Shown here: positions 37,101-48,143 of the stretch, one piece after another
Numbering within the stretch: position 1 is the stretch's first letter
Layout of the letters: every line of letters starts with the position of its first letter
NCBI GenBank assembly: GCA_017354895.1
Contig: CP071493.1
Span: 5,456,001 to 5,520,000 of the forward strand
DNA: 64,000 nt
Reading direction: 5' to 3'
DNA from: Podospora comata
Lineage: Eukaryota > Ascomycota > Sordariomycetes > Sordariales > Podosporaceae
The notes under the pieces: generated by a model
Told to the model about the DNA's origin: nothing
The model's database searches: none
What the model saw: only the letters and a program-made list of their open reading frames with translations
Position numbers and translations under genes: made by a program

Positions 37101-38381
37101 ATGACCACCACGACGAGATCCTCGGCCAAGGAGCGCGGCAACTCCACCAACGAGGGAGCCCCTCCTGCCTCAAAAGCCGAACCTGGTTCCAAGCACAAGG
37201 TCGAGGAAGGAACCAAGTCCCCGGAACCAAAGCGGCCCAAGAAGTCGGATGAGAAGGAACAGAAGACTATTGAAGAGACAATCGGCGGGTAGGTAATGCT
37301 TACCAATGCGTGATTGTCTCATGTTCTGACACTACCAAGCAGCGAAAAAACCAAGCAGGAGCAACAGGCAGAGCAGCAAGAGCAGCAGGAGGAAATAGCC
37401 AAGGACAGTGAGAAAGAAGATGTTGCCAAAGCCGAAAAGGAAACCGCGACTGGCGATGCCGAGGAGCCTCGTGACGATGCCAAGGACATTCCCTCCAGCA
37501 TTTTAGAAAAGGGCATCATCTATTTCTTTTTCCGTGGACGGGTTGGTATTGATCGGCCTTCCGACGTCGACGAGATTGCCCGGAGCTACATCATCCTCAG
37601 ACCGATTGCCAAAGACGCCAAGCTTGGCAGCGGTCCAATTGGCGATGCAGGCAACAGCAGAGTATGCGTTGTGCCCAAAAAGGTGCTCCCAAAGACGGGC
37701 AAAGACAGGTGGATTTCGTTTGTTGAGAAGACCGGCGCCTCTTTCAGCGAGCTCAAGGACGAATTTCTCAAGTCAAACGACTATGAGACCAAGACTGCTG
37801 GGACAAGACACTCCCCGGCCGCTACACCTGTTGCGGAAGGCGTGTATGCTATTACCAGCACTGGGAAGGACAGTCACCTGGCATACATTTTGACTCTTCC
37901 CGACAAGCTTGGTGAGGTGCAAAAGGAGATTGGCTTGAAGGAGAAGGGCAGCTTCATCATCAGCACCAGGAATCCCCAGTATGAGCCTCCCAAGAATGCC
38001 AGGCTTCCTAAGGGACCAGAGTATACTAAGGAGTAAGTTGAAGCTGGGCTATGCCTCCTGATCTTGACGCTGACTGTTTCATGTTACAGGCTTCTTGAAG
38101 AGTTTCGCTCTCTCCGGTGGGCTCCAACTCAACCCCGTCATCTCGACTACGTGAACACGCAGTTCCTGCTCGTTGGCGAGTCTTCTGGCATTGTCAAAGC
38201 CTTGGAACAACAGAAGAAAGACCAGAAGGAAGGAAAGAACGAGCCCGCCGAGGAGTTGGAGCAGTTGGAAGAAGAGGACGCGCAGCGGATGCAGGATCTT
38301 GACGACGACGACGCGGCTCGTATTTTTGCGGATTTGCAGGCCGATGCGGGCCATTACCCCAAGCTTCCCACCACTTTCTGA
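37101..38381 (+). CDS. Conserved fungal protein of unknown function (sometimes labelled BTB-type factor)
   Basis: Exons 37101-37288, 37343-38032 and 38090-38381 give 389 residues; introns are 54 and 57 bases. The N-terminal 120 residues are Lys/Glu/Gln-rich and disordered, with a basic stretch PEPKRPKKSDEK that could direct nuclear import. A folded central part follows: ILEKGIIYFFFRGRVGI, YIILRPIAKDAKL and AYILTLPDKLGEVQKEIGL. The C-terminus is acidic (LEQLEEEDAQRMQDLDDDD). Relatives in filamentous fungi are often named BTB domain transcription factor, but I do not see a BTB fold in the sequence, so that name should not be trusted. Gene structure is well supported; function is not. Confidence 0.8.
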
Positions 38382-38468
38382 TGCATGAGGGTTCAAAGCC
38401 CTGAAGATTAGTATTGCGTAATAGACATGGCTGGCATCTAATAATTGGCGGGCAGGAGACCTTGTGAC

Positions 38469-38531
38469 CTCATGGCTGAACTGTGTTATCTCATGGCTGA
38501 ACTGTGGTATCTCATGGCTCGACTGCGCGAG
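38469..38531. repeat. Three tandem copies of a 21-bp unit
   Basis: Units start at 38469, 38490 and 38511, each beginning CTCATGGCT. The first two differ at one base; the third is more diverged. Confidence 0.9.
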
Positions 38532-38956
38532 TACTGTGCGAGTTAGATTATTAAACCATGACCAGATAGAAGAAATAGTTACGCTCTTACATTAGTGTGG
38601 TGGACTGTCCCAGTGAAGCGAGGAAGTTTTCAACTACCAAGGCGGGCAAATAGATATCCGCTGATGGGTTTATACCTCGACACTTTGAAGCTATTTGCAG
38701 GCCGTCGTGAAGGTGAGGCATTCAAGTGAAGAGGCGAAGACTGTCGATTTGAATGAATATTGGTATTCTTCTCTGCAACGTGGAGTAATCCAACGGTTCC
38801 TGTAACGGACACCCGGAAAGTCTGCCGGGACGAAGTGCAAGTCTAGGTTGGGGCGAGCCACGCCTCCAACGCCTCAAAACGCCCATCAGACTTCAACTCC
38901 AATCGACCAAAAAGCCGGGAAATCTGGCTCTGGACGTTTGGCTTTCCAGACAAGAC

Positions 38957-38963
38957 TATAAAA
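38957..38963 (+). promoter_or_regulatory. TATA-like box (TATAAAA)
   Basis: Lies 153 bases before the ATG at 39116, a plausible core promoter for the secreted protein with a leader of about 100 bases. Confidence 0.45.
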
Positions 38964-39115
38964 GTCAGTCTGCCAGAAAACTCTGTCCTGGGGCTCTTCC
39001 TTCGTCTCCTGGCTCTTAACTTCTCGGTTGACATTGCCTATATCATTTCGTCTTCTTTGCTCCACAAAATTCGTTTCCCTTGCCATTTCAGCTCAAGAAT
39101 TAAGAGGCAAAAGAC

Positions 39116-39732
39116 ATGTTTCTGCTGGCCGTCCTGCTCTTGCTCGCCTCTGCGGCCAACGCTGCCGCCGTGGGTCCACGGAATGCGACCTACGACACGA
39201 CCTACGACGCGACGCTCACACACTTTACCGCTGCTCTCAATCCACCAAAGCTCGACAGTGGCCCGCATTGGCCACACCCATCGCACAAGGTAGGGATTTC
39301 TAGTCCGATTTTATGGAGTCGAAAGATGGGATTGCTGACCCTTGGGGATAAAACGGATAGATTGACTGCGATGTAACCTTTCAGCGCTACAACAATTATG
39401 CTTACCTCTGGACGCTTGTAAGGATACAGGTCGAATGGATCAGAGAGGAAGGGCCCAAGTATTGGACGCTCCCCGAGGGTACACCGAAGGGGACTTTGGT
39501 CAGGGTTGGTTGCTGTAACGGGGCTTCGTACAACATTGTTGTTCAGGAAACCCTCCAAAAGCCCATCGCCATCGCGGGTGCGGAGATCACCACCATGGGA
39601 CTGGCTGCGGCGGACCACTGCAAGCAGGGTGACCGGACCAAAGGCAGGGCGTGGGCGCAGAACAGGCTTTTCACCATCGAGGTCTTCCAAGATGATCACA
39701 AGTGCGGAAAAAAATGCTGGCAGGGGGACTAG
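39116..39732 (+). CDS. Small secreted protein with six cysteines, unknown function
   Basis: Two exons (39116-39289, 39361-39732; 71-base intron) give 181 residues. It starts with a strong signal peptide (FLLAVLLLLASAANAAA). The mature part has one likely N-glycosylation site (NAT) and six cysteines, all in the second exon: one near its start (DCDV), a pair (VGCCNG), one in ADHCKQ and two at the end (HKCGKKCW). Six cysteines could form three disulfides. I recognise no family. It may be an apoplastic or effector-like protein, but that is inference from size, secretion and cysteine content. The acceptor at 39360 was chosen because it keeps the frame. Confidence 0.75.
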
Positions 39733-41063
39733 TTGTGCTTAGGCGTTGGATGGGCTTTTGGTATTGAGGTCTCTTGTCATTACGGATTGGGAGCACTGGG
39801 GAGACAGCATGTCTGATTTCTAGTCAAGACAGATGAATAAAGGGTCCTTCCTACAGCACACTCGTCCTGGTAAATTACTGATAATCTGTTTACCCCAATA
39901 TCTTGATCCGGTCCAATTCGTCACATTTCCGATGTGTGCGGAGAGTGGCTTGAAATTTCGCAAACTGTAAGCACCTGTTCTACCATCAGATACGCCACAC
40001 AGTCCGACCCATGAAGCTCGAGCTTCTTAACACACCGCAGAAAAGAAGCCAGATCATCCACTTCTGCCTAAAAGCCATCAGCAGCAGATATCCATCACGT
40101 TGCTTCGTGTCCCGCCGGAAAGGGGCCCGCCAGGCAAGCCCCGTCCCACTCTCACGAACAACAGACAGCGGGTGCAACGATATCGTGACACTATCGTGGA
40201 TCCATCCTGCCTCTGGACACGCCAGCGGTCGACAAGCCCCCGATGATCTGTGGACAGCCTGAGCGGTTTTGTGTGCTGATGTGTTGAACACGGGTGGACT
40301 TTGGCGAGGGGCAAACGCCAGCTGATGCTCAAAATTTCTTATCAGTGACGCTACCACACACGCACAGTCTAGCAAAGCTTTTTATCTGATTTGATTTACA
40401 GATGCGGTCGTGGCATGTCGTAGGGCTTGATACACTCGACCGTTCCTTCCTTCTCCTTCTCCTTCTATCTGTCCTCGACAGCAGCAGCAACGCACCAGAG
40501 CCCTACCTAATTCGCATTAGTCAGTCAACCACGACGATGCCCTCTTCAGAATTATCAAACACATAATCCTTCCCGCTGTTTGGTTTGACATTGTCTTTTT
40601 GTATTCAGAGATGTGAGACCCTCACGCAAATGTGTGGGACTTGATGTCTACGTCAATCATCGGTAGCACATCCTGCCACGCTGGCACTCTCCTGCTTCTT
40701 TTCAGTTTTCTCGCGTTGCTTCCTTGCCTTGGCTGACGTTCCAGGAGACGTCCCCATATCCGCCCGAAGATGTGCGATCCCGTCCGTCCCGTCCCCTCAC
40801 GGTCTTTCGGGTAGTGTGTTTTGGCCTGTTCGTTGATGACTCTCCTTGCCCTGCTCGTTTGAATGTTGGCTCGTATCACAAGATTCCGCAGCTGCTCATA
40901 TAGATTCGCAATCCCATCGTTTTTTTGCATCCCATGATGGGGTGATCTCTGTCTTTCTCCGGCACGTTTGTCTCAGCTCACCAAGGTTTGGCCATCATCA
41001 CCCTCCCACAGGGGTTGGTTTGATCCAAAGTACAGCCCGGCTCTGTCGAGCCCCTCCGCAATC
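39733..41063. other. Intergenic region
   Basis: 1.3 kb with no supported gene. C/T-rich sequence (CTCCTTCT repeats near 40450) fits a promoter. Nothing else is recognised. Confidence 0.45.
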
Positions 41064-42354
41064 ATGGCATCCTTAACCACCTCCAGCTTACATTACCTCA
41101 CAAGCCTCGCAACTGAAACCGGCGATGTCGCGACGTCAACCACCCAAGCAAGCGGCCCTTCCTATACTGGAGACCCCGTCTCCTACGATGACGGTTACTA
41201 CCGGAGCGACACCCCCATGGTATACCCCTTCACCACCTCCTCCTTCCCCTTGGCCCTAACCACAGCAATCCTCTTTTTGATCCTCACCATCCTGCACGCG
41301 TACCTCTGCTGCAAGAAGAAGACTGTCTTTTTCGTCATCACGATCTACGCCTCCCTCGGTTTGTTTTGTCTTGCCCTCCGGTTTGCTAATCACTGCTGAC
41401 ATGCATGCACCCAGCAATGGCAACCTCCCAAACAATGAAATGCTACCTCGTCCAACTCCAAACCATCATCTTGCACTCCGCCAACCTCTCCTCCTCCACC
41501 ATCAACCAGCTGGAACGTGCCGACGTCGTGCTTGTTGTGATGGACCTCTTGGAGGCGATTCCCGCGTCTGCGATGGGGTTCTTGCTCATGATGACGTATA
41601 CCAGGTTGACGTGGTTTATCATCCCCAAATCGGGGAGGAAGAACGGGAGGGTTTTTGGCTTGCCGGCGAGGTGGCAGACGAGCTTGCTGGCGTTGGGGCA
41701 GATGGTGGGGGATGGGTTGGTCGGGGTGGGTCATTACTATGGGCTGGGGTATTTGCAGAGTCTTGGGGGGGTGGTGGGATTGATGACCTGGGGGGTGTTG
41801 GGGGGGTTGGTGGTTAGGGCGGGGAGGGTGGAGGTGAGAGAGGAGGTGAAGGCGGTGAAGAGGTTCGTTTGGGCGGTTGGGGGGGCGGTTGGGTTGCTGA
41901 TTGTGAGTTTCTTTTTTTTTTTTTTCTTTTCTTCAGTTGTGTGATGATGGACGGAGAAAGGGGATTGCTAATGGGATGCAAATAGGGGTGTGCCACCGCG
42001 AGAATCATCAGACGGGAGGCGGTGGCGTATTTTTTGGCTGAGGCCCCGTGGTGGTCGAGTGAGTATGGGGTGTCAGAGACGTTCGCCATGTCGGAGTGGC
42101 CGGTGTATGTGTTTCAGCATTTGCCGATTTTGTTGATCTTGGTGCTTATGGCGGTTTACCACCCGGGAGCCTACCTTCCCAGGCGGTTGACTGGTTGGAG
42201 GCTCAACACCAAGAAGCTGTTGAGAGAGGAAAGGATGAGAGAGGACGTGGAGAACTTGAAGGTGTTGGCGAGGAAAGATTCAAAGGCGTCGTCTGTACAG
42301 GGGAGTGAGCTGGATTGCTTTGAGAGGGTTGACCTTGACAAGGAGACCAAGTAA
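41064..42354 (+). CDS. Polytopic membrane protein, RTA1-like
   Basis: Exons 41064-41358, 41415-41902 and 41986-42354 give 383 residues; introns are 56 and 83 bases. The short extracellular-type N-terminus is Thr/Ser-rich. About seven hydrophobic segments follow, starting with LALTTAILFLILTILHAYLCC. The last part, ARIIRREAV through SEWPVYVFQHLPILLILVLM to YHPGAYLP, resembles the end of RTA1-like lipid-transport and stress-resistance proteins (Arg, then Glu, then Tyr-x-Phe, then His-Pro-Gly). The middle fits that family less well, so the assignment is tentative; membrane topology is certain. The tail is charged and cytosolic. Confidence 0.7.
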
Positions 42355-42582
42355 AACAAAGTAGGGAAAGGGACTATAGGGACGGTTGTGGACGGAGGCG
42401 TGGCGCCATATTTCGTGTTTGTTCGGATGATGAGTTTAGGTACCTTGGGCAGGTAAGACTTTTGGAGTTATGGAATCGGATAGGTTTCATAGAATAAAAA
42501 TCAGCCTCCAAAACGGCTGGTCTAACATGATTTGATTTAGAGCGTTCCCGATGACCTTTGAATCTATCCCATGATACCTGTC

Positions 42583-43490
42583 TTAAACCGCCTCATCCAA
42601 CGACGGGTCAGCCGGCCAGAATATCCAAATCACCACCACAATCAACTTCAACCCAGCCGCTGCCCACAACGCCCCGGCGACCCCAAACTCTGTGTTTGCC
42701 AGCTTCCCTCCCAAAAACGCACCGAGCAGCAGCGACAGCGGCGCCGCCACCCTCCGATTCCGTTCCGCATTGTGCACCGCGAACAAGTCCGCATCGGAGA
42801 ACAAGTCACAGTAGATGCTCGTCAGCACCACGCTCGTGAGCGCATTGTACTTGAGCGCCCGGCTCATGACAGCCTGCCCGCAGCTCTGAAACGCCACCAG
42901 CGCGATGGGCACGAGGACGTACCAGGCGACCGACTCCGGGTGCACGTCCGAGCCGGCCAGCGTGACCATGCAGGCGGCCGCGACGATGAGGAGGAGTTGG
43001 GCGGTGAAGGACGCGCAGAGGACCCAGCGGCGTTTGGCCGAGAAGAAGCGGTGGAAGCGGGAGAAGAGGAAGGATCCCAAGAGGAAGGAGAGGAGGGAGG
43101 TGCCGGATTTGAGCCAGCGGGTCGAGGCCGAGGGGTCGGCCAGGCCAAGGCCGATGTAGACGGTGTTTCCTTGAACGGTGTGTCAGTTTTTATATGGTGG
43201 TTTAAAAAATGGAGGGAAAATGTGCGTGTCGTACCCGTTTGCATAGACACAAAACTCCCCCATACTGATATCGAGGCGCTGTCGAGGAGGCCGGTGATGA
43301 GATAGCAGAGGATGAGAATGAGATCGGCCCAATCACGGCTCACGTCCACCGTGAAGTAATCCCGCCATTTTTGAAGCGTCGGCACGCCATCGTCTTTTGG
43401 CGGTCCCATTCTTTGCGATTGTGGCAGGAGAGGGCTCTCTTCGTTGGCGTGGGCCACAATCTCGTTGTTGAGGATGGTTGATCGCGTCAT
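42583..43490 (-). CDS. DUF1275 (YoaK-like) membrane protein
   Basis: Two exons (43235-43490 and 42583-43169, 65-base intron) give 280 residues. A polar N-terminus (SPLLPQSQRM) precedes about six membrane segments. Typical DUF1275 features are visible: YLITGLLDSASISVWGSFVS with MQTGNT after splicing, VYIGLGL, LGSFLFSRF, and FQSCGQAVMSRALKYNALTS. The family is widespread in bacteria and fungi. Its function is not established, though transport has been suggested. It ends 229 bases from the convergent RTA1-like gene. Confidence 0.85.
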
Positions 43491-43518
43491 GGCGGGCGAA
43501 AAAAAGGGCAGGGTTGAG

Positions 43519-43526
43519 TTTTTATA
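43519..43526 (-). promoter_or_regulatory. TATA-like box before the DUF1275 gene
   Basis: On the minus strand TATAAAAA lies 28 bases before the ATG at 43490. The short distance implies a very short leader or a different start site. Confidence 0.3.
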
Positions 43527-44304
43527 TCGTATTCTTTATGTCTTGAAAACGCCCTCGGGCAGGGGTCTCGGCCAACAGAATCTCTTCCAGTGAGTCAACA
43601 GAAAAACTATGAAGCGGGACTTGGCGGCATCACCCTTTTGGGCATTTGGCGAAAACGTGATCGCGGGAGGCGGCCAGAAACCCCCATGTTCTAGTCTTCA
43701 GCTTCGTTGTCAGTCCGTTGCCCCTGAGGTAAGGGACGTTTTGACAAAATGGGTGAATCGCTGGTGCCGTGACCCGGTGTCGGCGCGGGGGGGGAGCTCC
43801 ATGGAAAAGCCGTGGGATAGATCGGATCTTTTATCCACTGACGGCAGGGCTGAGGATGGCCAATCAGGGGCTGGGTTCATGATGTCATTAACGCCTAGCC
43901 AAGAGAGGAACTCAATCGTCGTGGTTGACCTTTCACCTTTCCACTGAAGAGTAACAACTTATGCGAAAGTTCATCCCGACAACGCCGATGTTTGAAGAGA
44001 TTCCATCAATCATGAGGCTGCAATGAGTGTGGACGGGAATCTCTCGGTGGCGCTCGGCATCGTGGAAACCAATTGGACTTGCGAACACAGTTCTCTTGCA
44101 TCAGTGATCGCTACGATGTCCAACTTGGGATGAGCCCCTCACACTTTCAAGGAAGGTAGGAGCTGCTCCAGGGAAATAGTAGAGCTACCCCTCTATCCGA
44201 TTCCCGAATGGTGATGCCATAGAGAAGAAAGAATTGGTCACCGAGAAGCCGTGTACCCGGATGCGATGGCTGTAGTCAGCAACCATGCGGTGGGATGAAT
44301 GTGA

Positions 44305-44310
44305 TATAAA
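44305..44310 (+). promoter_or_regulatory. TATA box (TATAAA) of the oxalate decarboxylase gene
   Basis: Lies 72 bases before the start codon at 44382, a normal fungal core-promoter position. Confidence 0.55.
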
Positions 44311-44381
44311 ACCCGGATATGATCAATTGATATGGTAGATTACTTCTTCAACCTCGTGTCTGTGTGCCTGGGTTGTTCAAA

Positions 44382-45814
44382 ATGCGTTTCTCCAGCAATT
44401 CCCTTCTTCTCGGAGCAGTAGCCCTGGTCTCTGCCATTCCCGTCCAGGACAGTCCTCGCCAGAGGCTTCTCGACGGCAAACCGCTTCCTGGCAAATACCG
44501 GAGCAAGAATCCATATACCCCCGGCTATCGTGATCCCTATGACACAGCCGTGGATTCCATCGGGAGAGGCCTCGACCCCTTGCCCTGGCGCAATGGCGAT
44601 GGCGCCTCAGTTCTTGGTCCGTGGAACAGAGAGCGAGCAAGACAAAATCCAGACCTCGTCCGTCCCCCTTCCACAGACAGCGGCAACATCCCCAACCTCC
44701 GCTGGAGTTTCGTAGACTCCCACATCAGAATCGAGGCATGCCTGCCCCCCTTCCCCTTACCACACATTTATCACTAACTTTTCCCCCCAAGGAAGGAGGC
44801 TGGACCCGGCAAACCACCATCCGCGAGCTCCCTACCTCGATCGAGCTCGCCGGCGTAAACATGCGCCTCGACCACGGCGCCATCCGCGAGCTCCACTGGC
44901 ACAAAGAAGCCGAGTGGGCCTATGTCTTGTCAGGCTCCGTCCGCGTGACAGCCCTGGACTACGAAGGCGGCAACTTCATCGACGACCTCTCCCAAGGCGA
45001 CCTGTGGTACTTCCCCTCCGGCGTCCCCCATTCCCTCCAAGGCCTCGACCCTAACGGGACCGAATTCCTCCTCATCTTTGACGACGGCCGCTTCTCGGAA
45101 GAAAGCACGTTTATCCTCACCGACTGGTTCGCGCACACGCCCAAGAGCGTGATAAGTAAGAACTTCCACCTCGCCCCCGAGGTGTTTGAGAGGGTGCCCA
45201 AGAGGGAGAAGTACATTTTCCAGGGGAGCAAGCCGGGGAGCATAGAGGAGGAGGAGCCAAAGGGGAAGAATGTCAAGAAGAGCAAGTACCAGTTCACGCA
45301 TCGAATGCTGGAGCAGGAGGCGCATGTGACGAGCGGGGGGAAGGTGAGGATTACAGACTCGAAGAATTTCCCGATCAGCAAGACGGTGGCGGCGGCGCAT
45401 CTGGACATGGAAGTGGGGAGCCTGAGGGAGATGCATTGGCATCCCAATGCGGACGAGTGGAGCTTTTTCATCAGGGGGAGGGCGAGGGTGACGGTTTTTG
45501 CGGCCGAGGGGACGGCGAGGACATTTGACTACCAGGCCGGGGACGTGGGCATTGTGCCGAAGAATATGGGGCACTTTATTGAGAATATTGGGGATGAGCC
45601 GTTGGAGGTGTTGGAGATTTTTAGGGCGGATGAGTTTAGAGATTTCTCGCTTTTCCAATGGTTGGGCGAGACGCCGAGAAGGATGGTGGTTGATACCTTG
45701 TTTGCGGATGACAAGGAGGCCGGGGAAAAGTTTTTGAAGGAGATAGACAATCCGGTCAAGGACGAAATTACGCTGCCAGATATTAAGAATGACGAGGAAG
45801 AAGACGACTTGTAA
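44382..45814 (+). CDS. oxdC: Secreted bicupin oxalate decarboxylase
   Basis: Converts oxalate to formate and CO2 with manganese. Exons 44382-44735 and 44792-45814 give 458 residues, starting with a signal peptide (SSNSLLLGAVALVSA). Cupin 1 ligands are His153, His155, Glu159 and His198 (ELHWHKEAEW, GVPHS). Cupin 2 ligands are His333, His335, Glu340 and His379 (MHWHPNADEW, MGHF). The spacing equals that of the bacterial OxdC metal sites. The lid reads SEES at 220-223 with the Glu expected of a decarboxylase rather than an oxidase. The intron uses a GC donor (GAG|GCATGC) with a CTAAC branch site and AAG acceptor; splicing gives the family sequence RIEEGGWTRQ. The C-terminus is acidic. Confidence 0.95.
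44736..44791 (+). other. Non-canonical GC-AG intron (56 bases)
   Basis: Donor GCATGC after GAG, branch site CTAAC at about 44774-44778, acceptor CCCAAG. No GT donor nearby can restore the conserved EEGGWTRQ junction. Confidence 0.85.
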
Positions 45815-45989
45815 GGGGGACACTGGGGAGAAGAATATTGTTCATGTCATTATATTGAGAAGCTTTATATACCGAGAAAATATCTTGCACCAGAGAAAGA
45901 ACGCAACGAGATGTCCCTTATCACCGGCCTGACCTACAAGCCCGCAAACGCCATGCTTCCATATCCCAAGCCACAGAAAGACAGTAAGA

Positions 45990-48143
45990 TTACATGTAGT
46001 GCATCATCTGCTGAGGAGCACCAGGCCGCTTCTTCTCAATGATGAGGACCGTCTCAATGAACTGTCGCTCCAAGGTGTCGCTCTTCCTTCTCCTGGCCAA
46101 CAAGCTTGCCGTCTTGAGCACGTTCTTGATCTGCCGACCATTGAGCTTGAGCTCGGAAAGCTCACTGATGTCCTTGTCAGTGAGGTTGCTCTTGATGGTC
46201 GAGTTCCGGAGGAAGTTCTTCCAGATGATCTTGCGAGCAGACACCGTAAGATCAGGGTACTCGATGCTCACGTGGATACGCGACTGGAAGGCCGCATCGA
46301 TCTCGCCGCAGCGGTTAGTCGTCAGGAACATGATGCCCTCATAGTACTCCAAGGTCCGGAGGAAGATGGTGACGATTTTGTTGCGCTCAATCTCGTGGTT
46401 GCTGCGGGCCTCGAGGAAGACATCGCACTCATCGAGGAGCAAGACGGCGTTCCATCTCGAGACCAACTCCAAGATGGAGTTCAGCTCCCGCTCGACCTCC
46501 CATGGATCAGACCCAAGATCACCCGAGCTCAGCATGTGAAGTGGCACCCTGAGGTTCTCCGCCACGGCCTCAGCTGTCAACGTCTTACCAACACCAGGAG
46601 GACCAGAGAGCAGGCAGATGATGCCCTTGCCCTTGCCGGCGATGATATCGTCGAAGCTGTCACCCGCGAGCTGGGCTTCGGTGAAGGACAGGATGAGCTC
46701 CTTCTGGTCGGCGGGAAGCACCAGCCTGTCAAAGGCAGTAGTGTTCCATCTCACGTCTGTGATCTGTTCCAGGAAAAAGTCGACCCACTTCTTGTACTTC
46801 AGACTGTACCCGCGGGTTCGCGAACGGCAGAGCATCTTGTAGTAGTCAGGCATGACAAATTCCTCGGACTCGATGCCGTTCTCGACCTTGTGCTTGTTGA
46901 AGCGCTCGATGTCGGTGGCGTTGAAGTCATTGAGGTACCTCACCCGCCAAGGGCTGAAGCGGTTGAAGCTTTCGATATCTACCACGATTCTCCCAGTAAT
47001 CTGGATGTCGACCTCGTTGCCTTCTCTGTTCCAAGTAATGGCGCGTCCAGAGTATTCCCTATAGTGGTGACCAGCCAGCTTCTCGAAGATGGTTCCACGC
47101 TTGAGAAGCTGGGCGGTGATCTCCTCTTTCTTCTCGTGGAAGTGGAAGGGGTAAACCTTGAGACCGGTGATCTTCTTGGTGCCGAGGAATTCAGGGATGT
47201 TGATGGCCTCCTGGTAGCGGCCGAATTCCTTGCCGCCATAGTCGACACAGTCGCAACGGACCTGAAGGAACTTGCCGCAGTTGTTGGCCATGTACTCGGT
47301 CTCTACCATCTCGAAGCCGGACATGGGACCGAGGTAGGCAGAGAGGACAATGGTTCCGGGCTGGAAGATCATCCACAGATCCTTGAAGCAGACTACACCA
47401 TTCTTGACATAGTCCTGGAAAGTCTTGATGTTGTCGCCGATCTCGTAGTTGAGGATGTCGTAGAGGATCTTCATGTGCTCCTTGGTCTTCTCCTCGAGGT
47501 CGGGCTTCTCCATGTACTTGGTGAACTCGGCCCATCGGTGAACAAAGGGCTTGAAAGGCGCCTCGAACTCTAGCCGGCTGAGCTCGCAGGCAACACCGGG
47601 ATAGTCGGCCATGATCTCGGAGAGAGCATCGCGGAGCCATGGGCTCTGCACTACGATGCTGTGCGCCTCCAGCTTCTTGCGGCTGTCCTGACTCTTCATG
47701 TTGCGGACAACGACAGCGTAGGTGGCCGTCTCCTCATTCTCAGCAGCCTCCTCGACACCATCTGGATACTTGTCGACCCAGGTCCACTCTCCATCTTCCA
47801 CTGGACCCTTGTAGATGTCCTTCCTTTGACTGATGCTCCCTACTTGAACTTTGGGTTTCTCCTCCTCCTCCTTGTCCTCATCGCTCTTCTCCTCGTCCTT
47901 CTTCTCTTCTGTCTTTTCCCCTGTCTTGTCCTCTTCCTTCTTGTCTTCCTTCTTCTCCTCTGTCTCCTCCTCCTTCTTCTCCTCTGTCTTCTCCTCCTTC
48001 TTCTCCTCTTTCTTCACCTCTGCTTGCTCCGTCTTCGACTTGTCGGCGGCGGTGGACCCGGAGGTGAGGGAGGTAGCGGACCCACTCTTTGCCGATTTCT
48101 CGGCGGCGCTCTTCTTGGAGCGGCGGGGCCAGCAACGAACCAT
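45990..48143 (-). CDS. AAA-family ATPase with DUF7025-like region
   Basis: Single exon; the ATG at 48143 gives 717 residues. The N-terminal 100 residues are Lys/Glu repeats (EEKTEEKKEEETEEKKEDKK), probably coiled or disordered. The middle (about 150-400) resembles the domain found before the ATPase in this fungal family: CFKDLWMIFQPG, LQVRCDCVDYGG, GRAITWN. The AAA domain has Walker A GPPGVGKT at about 514-521, Walker B VLLLDECDVF at about 567-576, and sensor MFLTTNR. Such proteins are common in multigene families in filamentous fungi and their substrates are mostly unknown. No signal or membrane segment is seen. It is convergent with the oxalate decarboxylase gene, 175 bases apart. Confidence 0.88.
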   Translation of the reverse strand: MVRCWPRRSKKSAAEKSAKSGSATSLTSGSTAADKSKTEQAEVKKEEKKEEKTEEKKEEETEEKKEDKKEEDKTGEKTEEKKDEEKSDEDKEEEEKPKVQVGSISQRKDIYKGPVEDGEWTWVDKYPDGVEEAAENEETATYAVVVRNMKSQDSRKKLEAHSIVVQSPWLRDALSEIMADYPGVACELSRLEFEAPFKPFVHRWAEFTKYMEKPDLEEKTKEHMKILYDILNYEIGDNIKTFQDYVKNGVVCFKDLWMIFQPGTIVLSAYLGPMSGFEMVETEYMANNCGKFLQVRCDCVDYGGKEFGRYQEAINIPEFLGTKKITGLKVYPFHFHEKKEEITAQLLKRGTIFEKLAGHHYREYSGRAITWNREGNEVDIQITGRIVVDIESFNRFSPWRVRYLNDFNATDIERFNKHKVENGIESEEFVMPDYYKMLCRSRTRGYSLKYKKWVDFFLEQITDVRWNTTAFDRLVLPADQKELILSFTEAQLAGDSFDDIIAGKGKGIICLLSGPPGVGKTLTAEAVAENLRVPLHMLSSGDLGSDPWEVERELNSILELVSRWNAVLLLDECDVFLEARSNHEIERNKIVTIFLRTLEYYEGIMFLTTNRCGEIDAAFQSRIHVSIEYPDLTVSARKIIWKNFLRNSTIKSNLTDKDISELSELKLNGRQIKNVLKTASLLARRRKSDTLERQFIETVLIIEKKRPGAPQQMMHYM

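Larger units (their letters stand above)
38382..39115. other. Intergenic region with a 21-bp tandem repeat
   Basis: No supported gene. Holds three copies of a 21-base unit at 38469-38531 and a TATA-like box for the secreted-protein gene at 39116. Confidence 0.5.
43491..44381. other. Divergent promoter region, DUF1275 / oxalate decarboxylase
   Basis: 890 bases between head-to-head genes. No supported gene inside. TATA-like boxes occur near both ends. Confidence 0.5.

Noticed and set aside
46009-47573. 524-codon plus-strand frame opposite the AAA gene
   Set aside because: Shadow of the highly biased AAA coding sequence on the other strand; no domain, while the minus strand has Walker A and B motifs.
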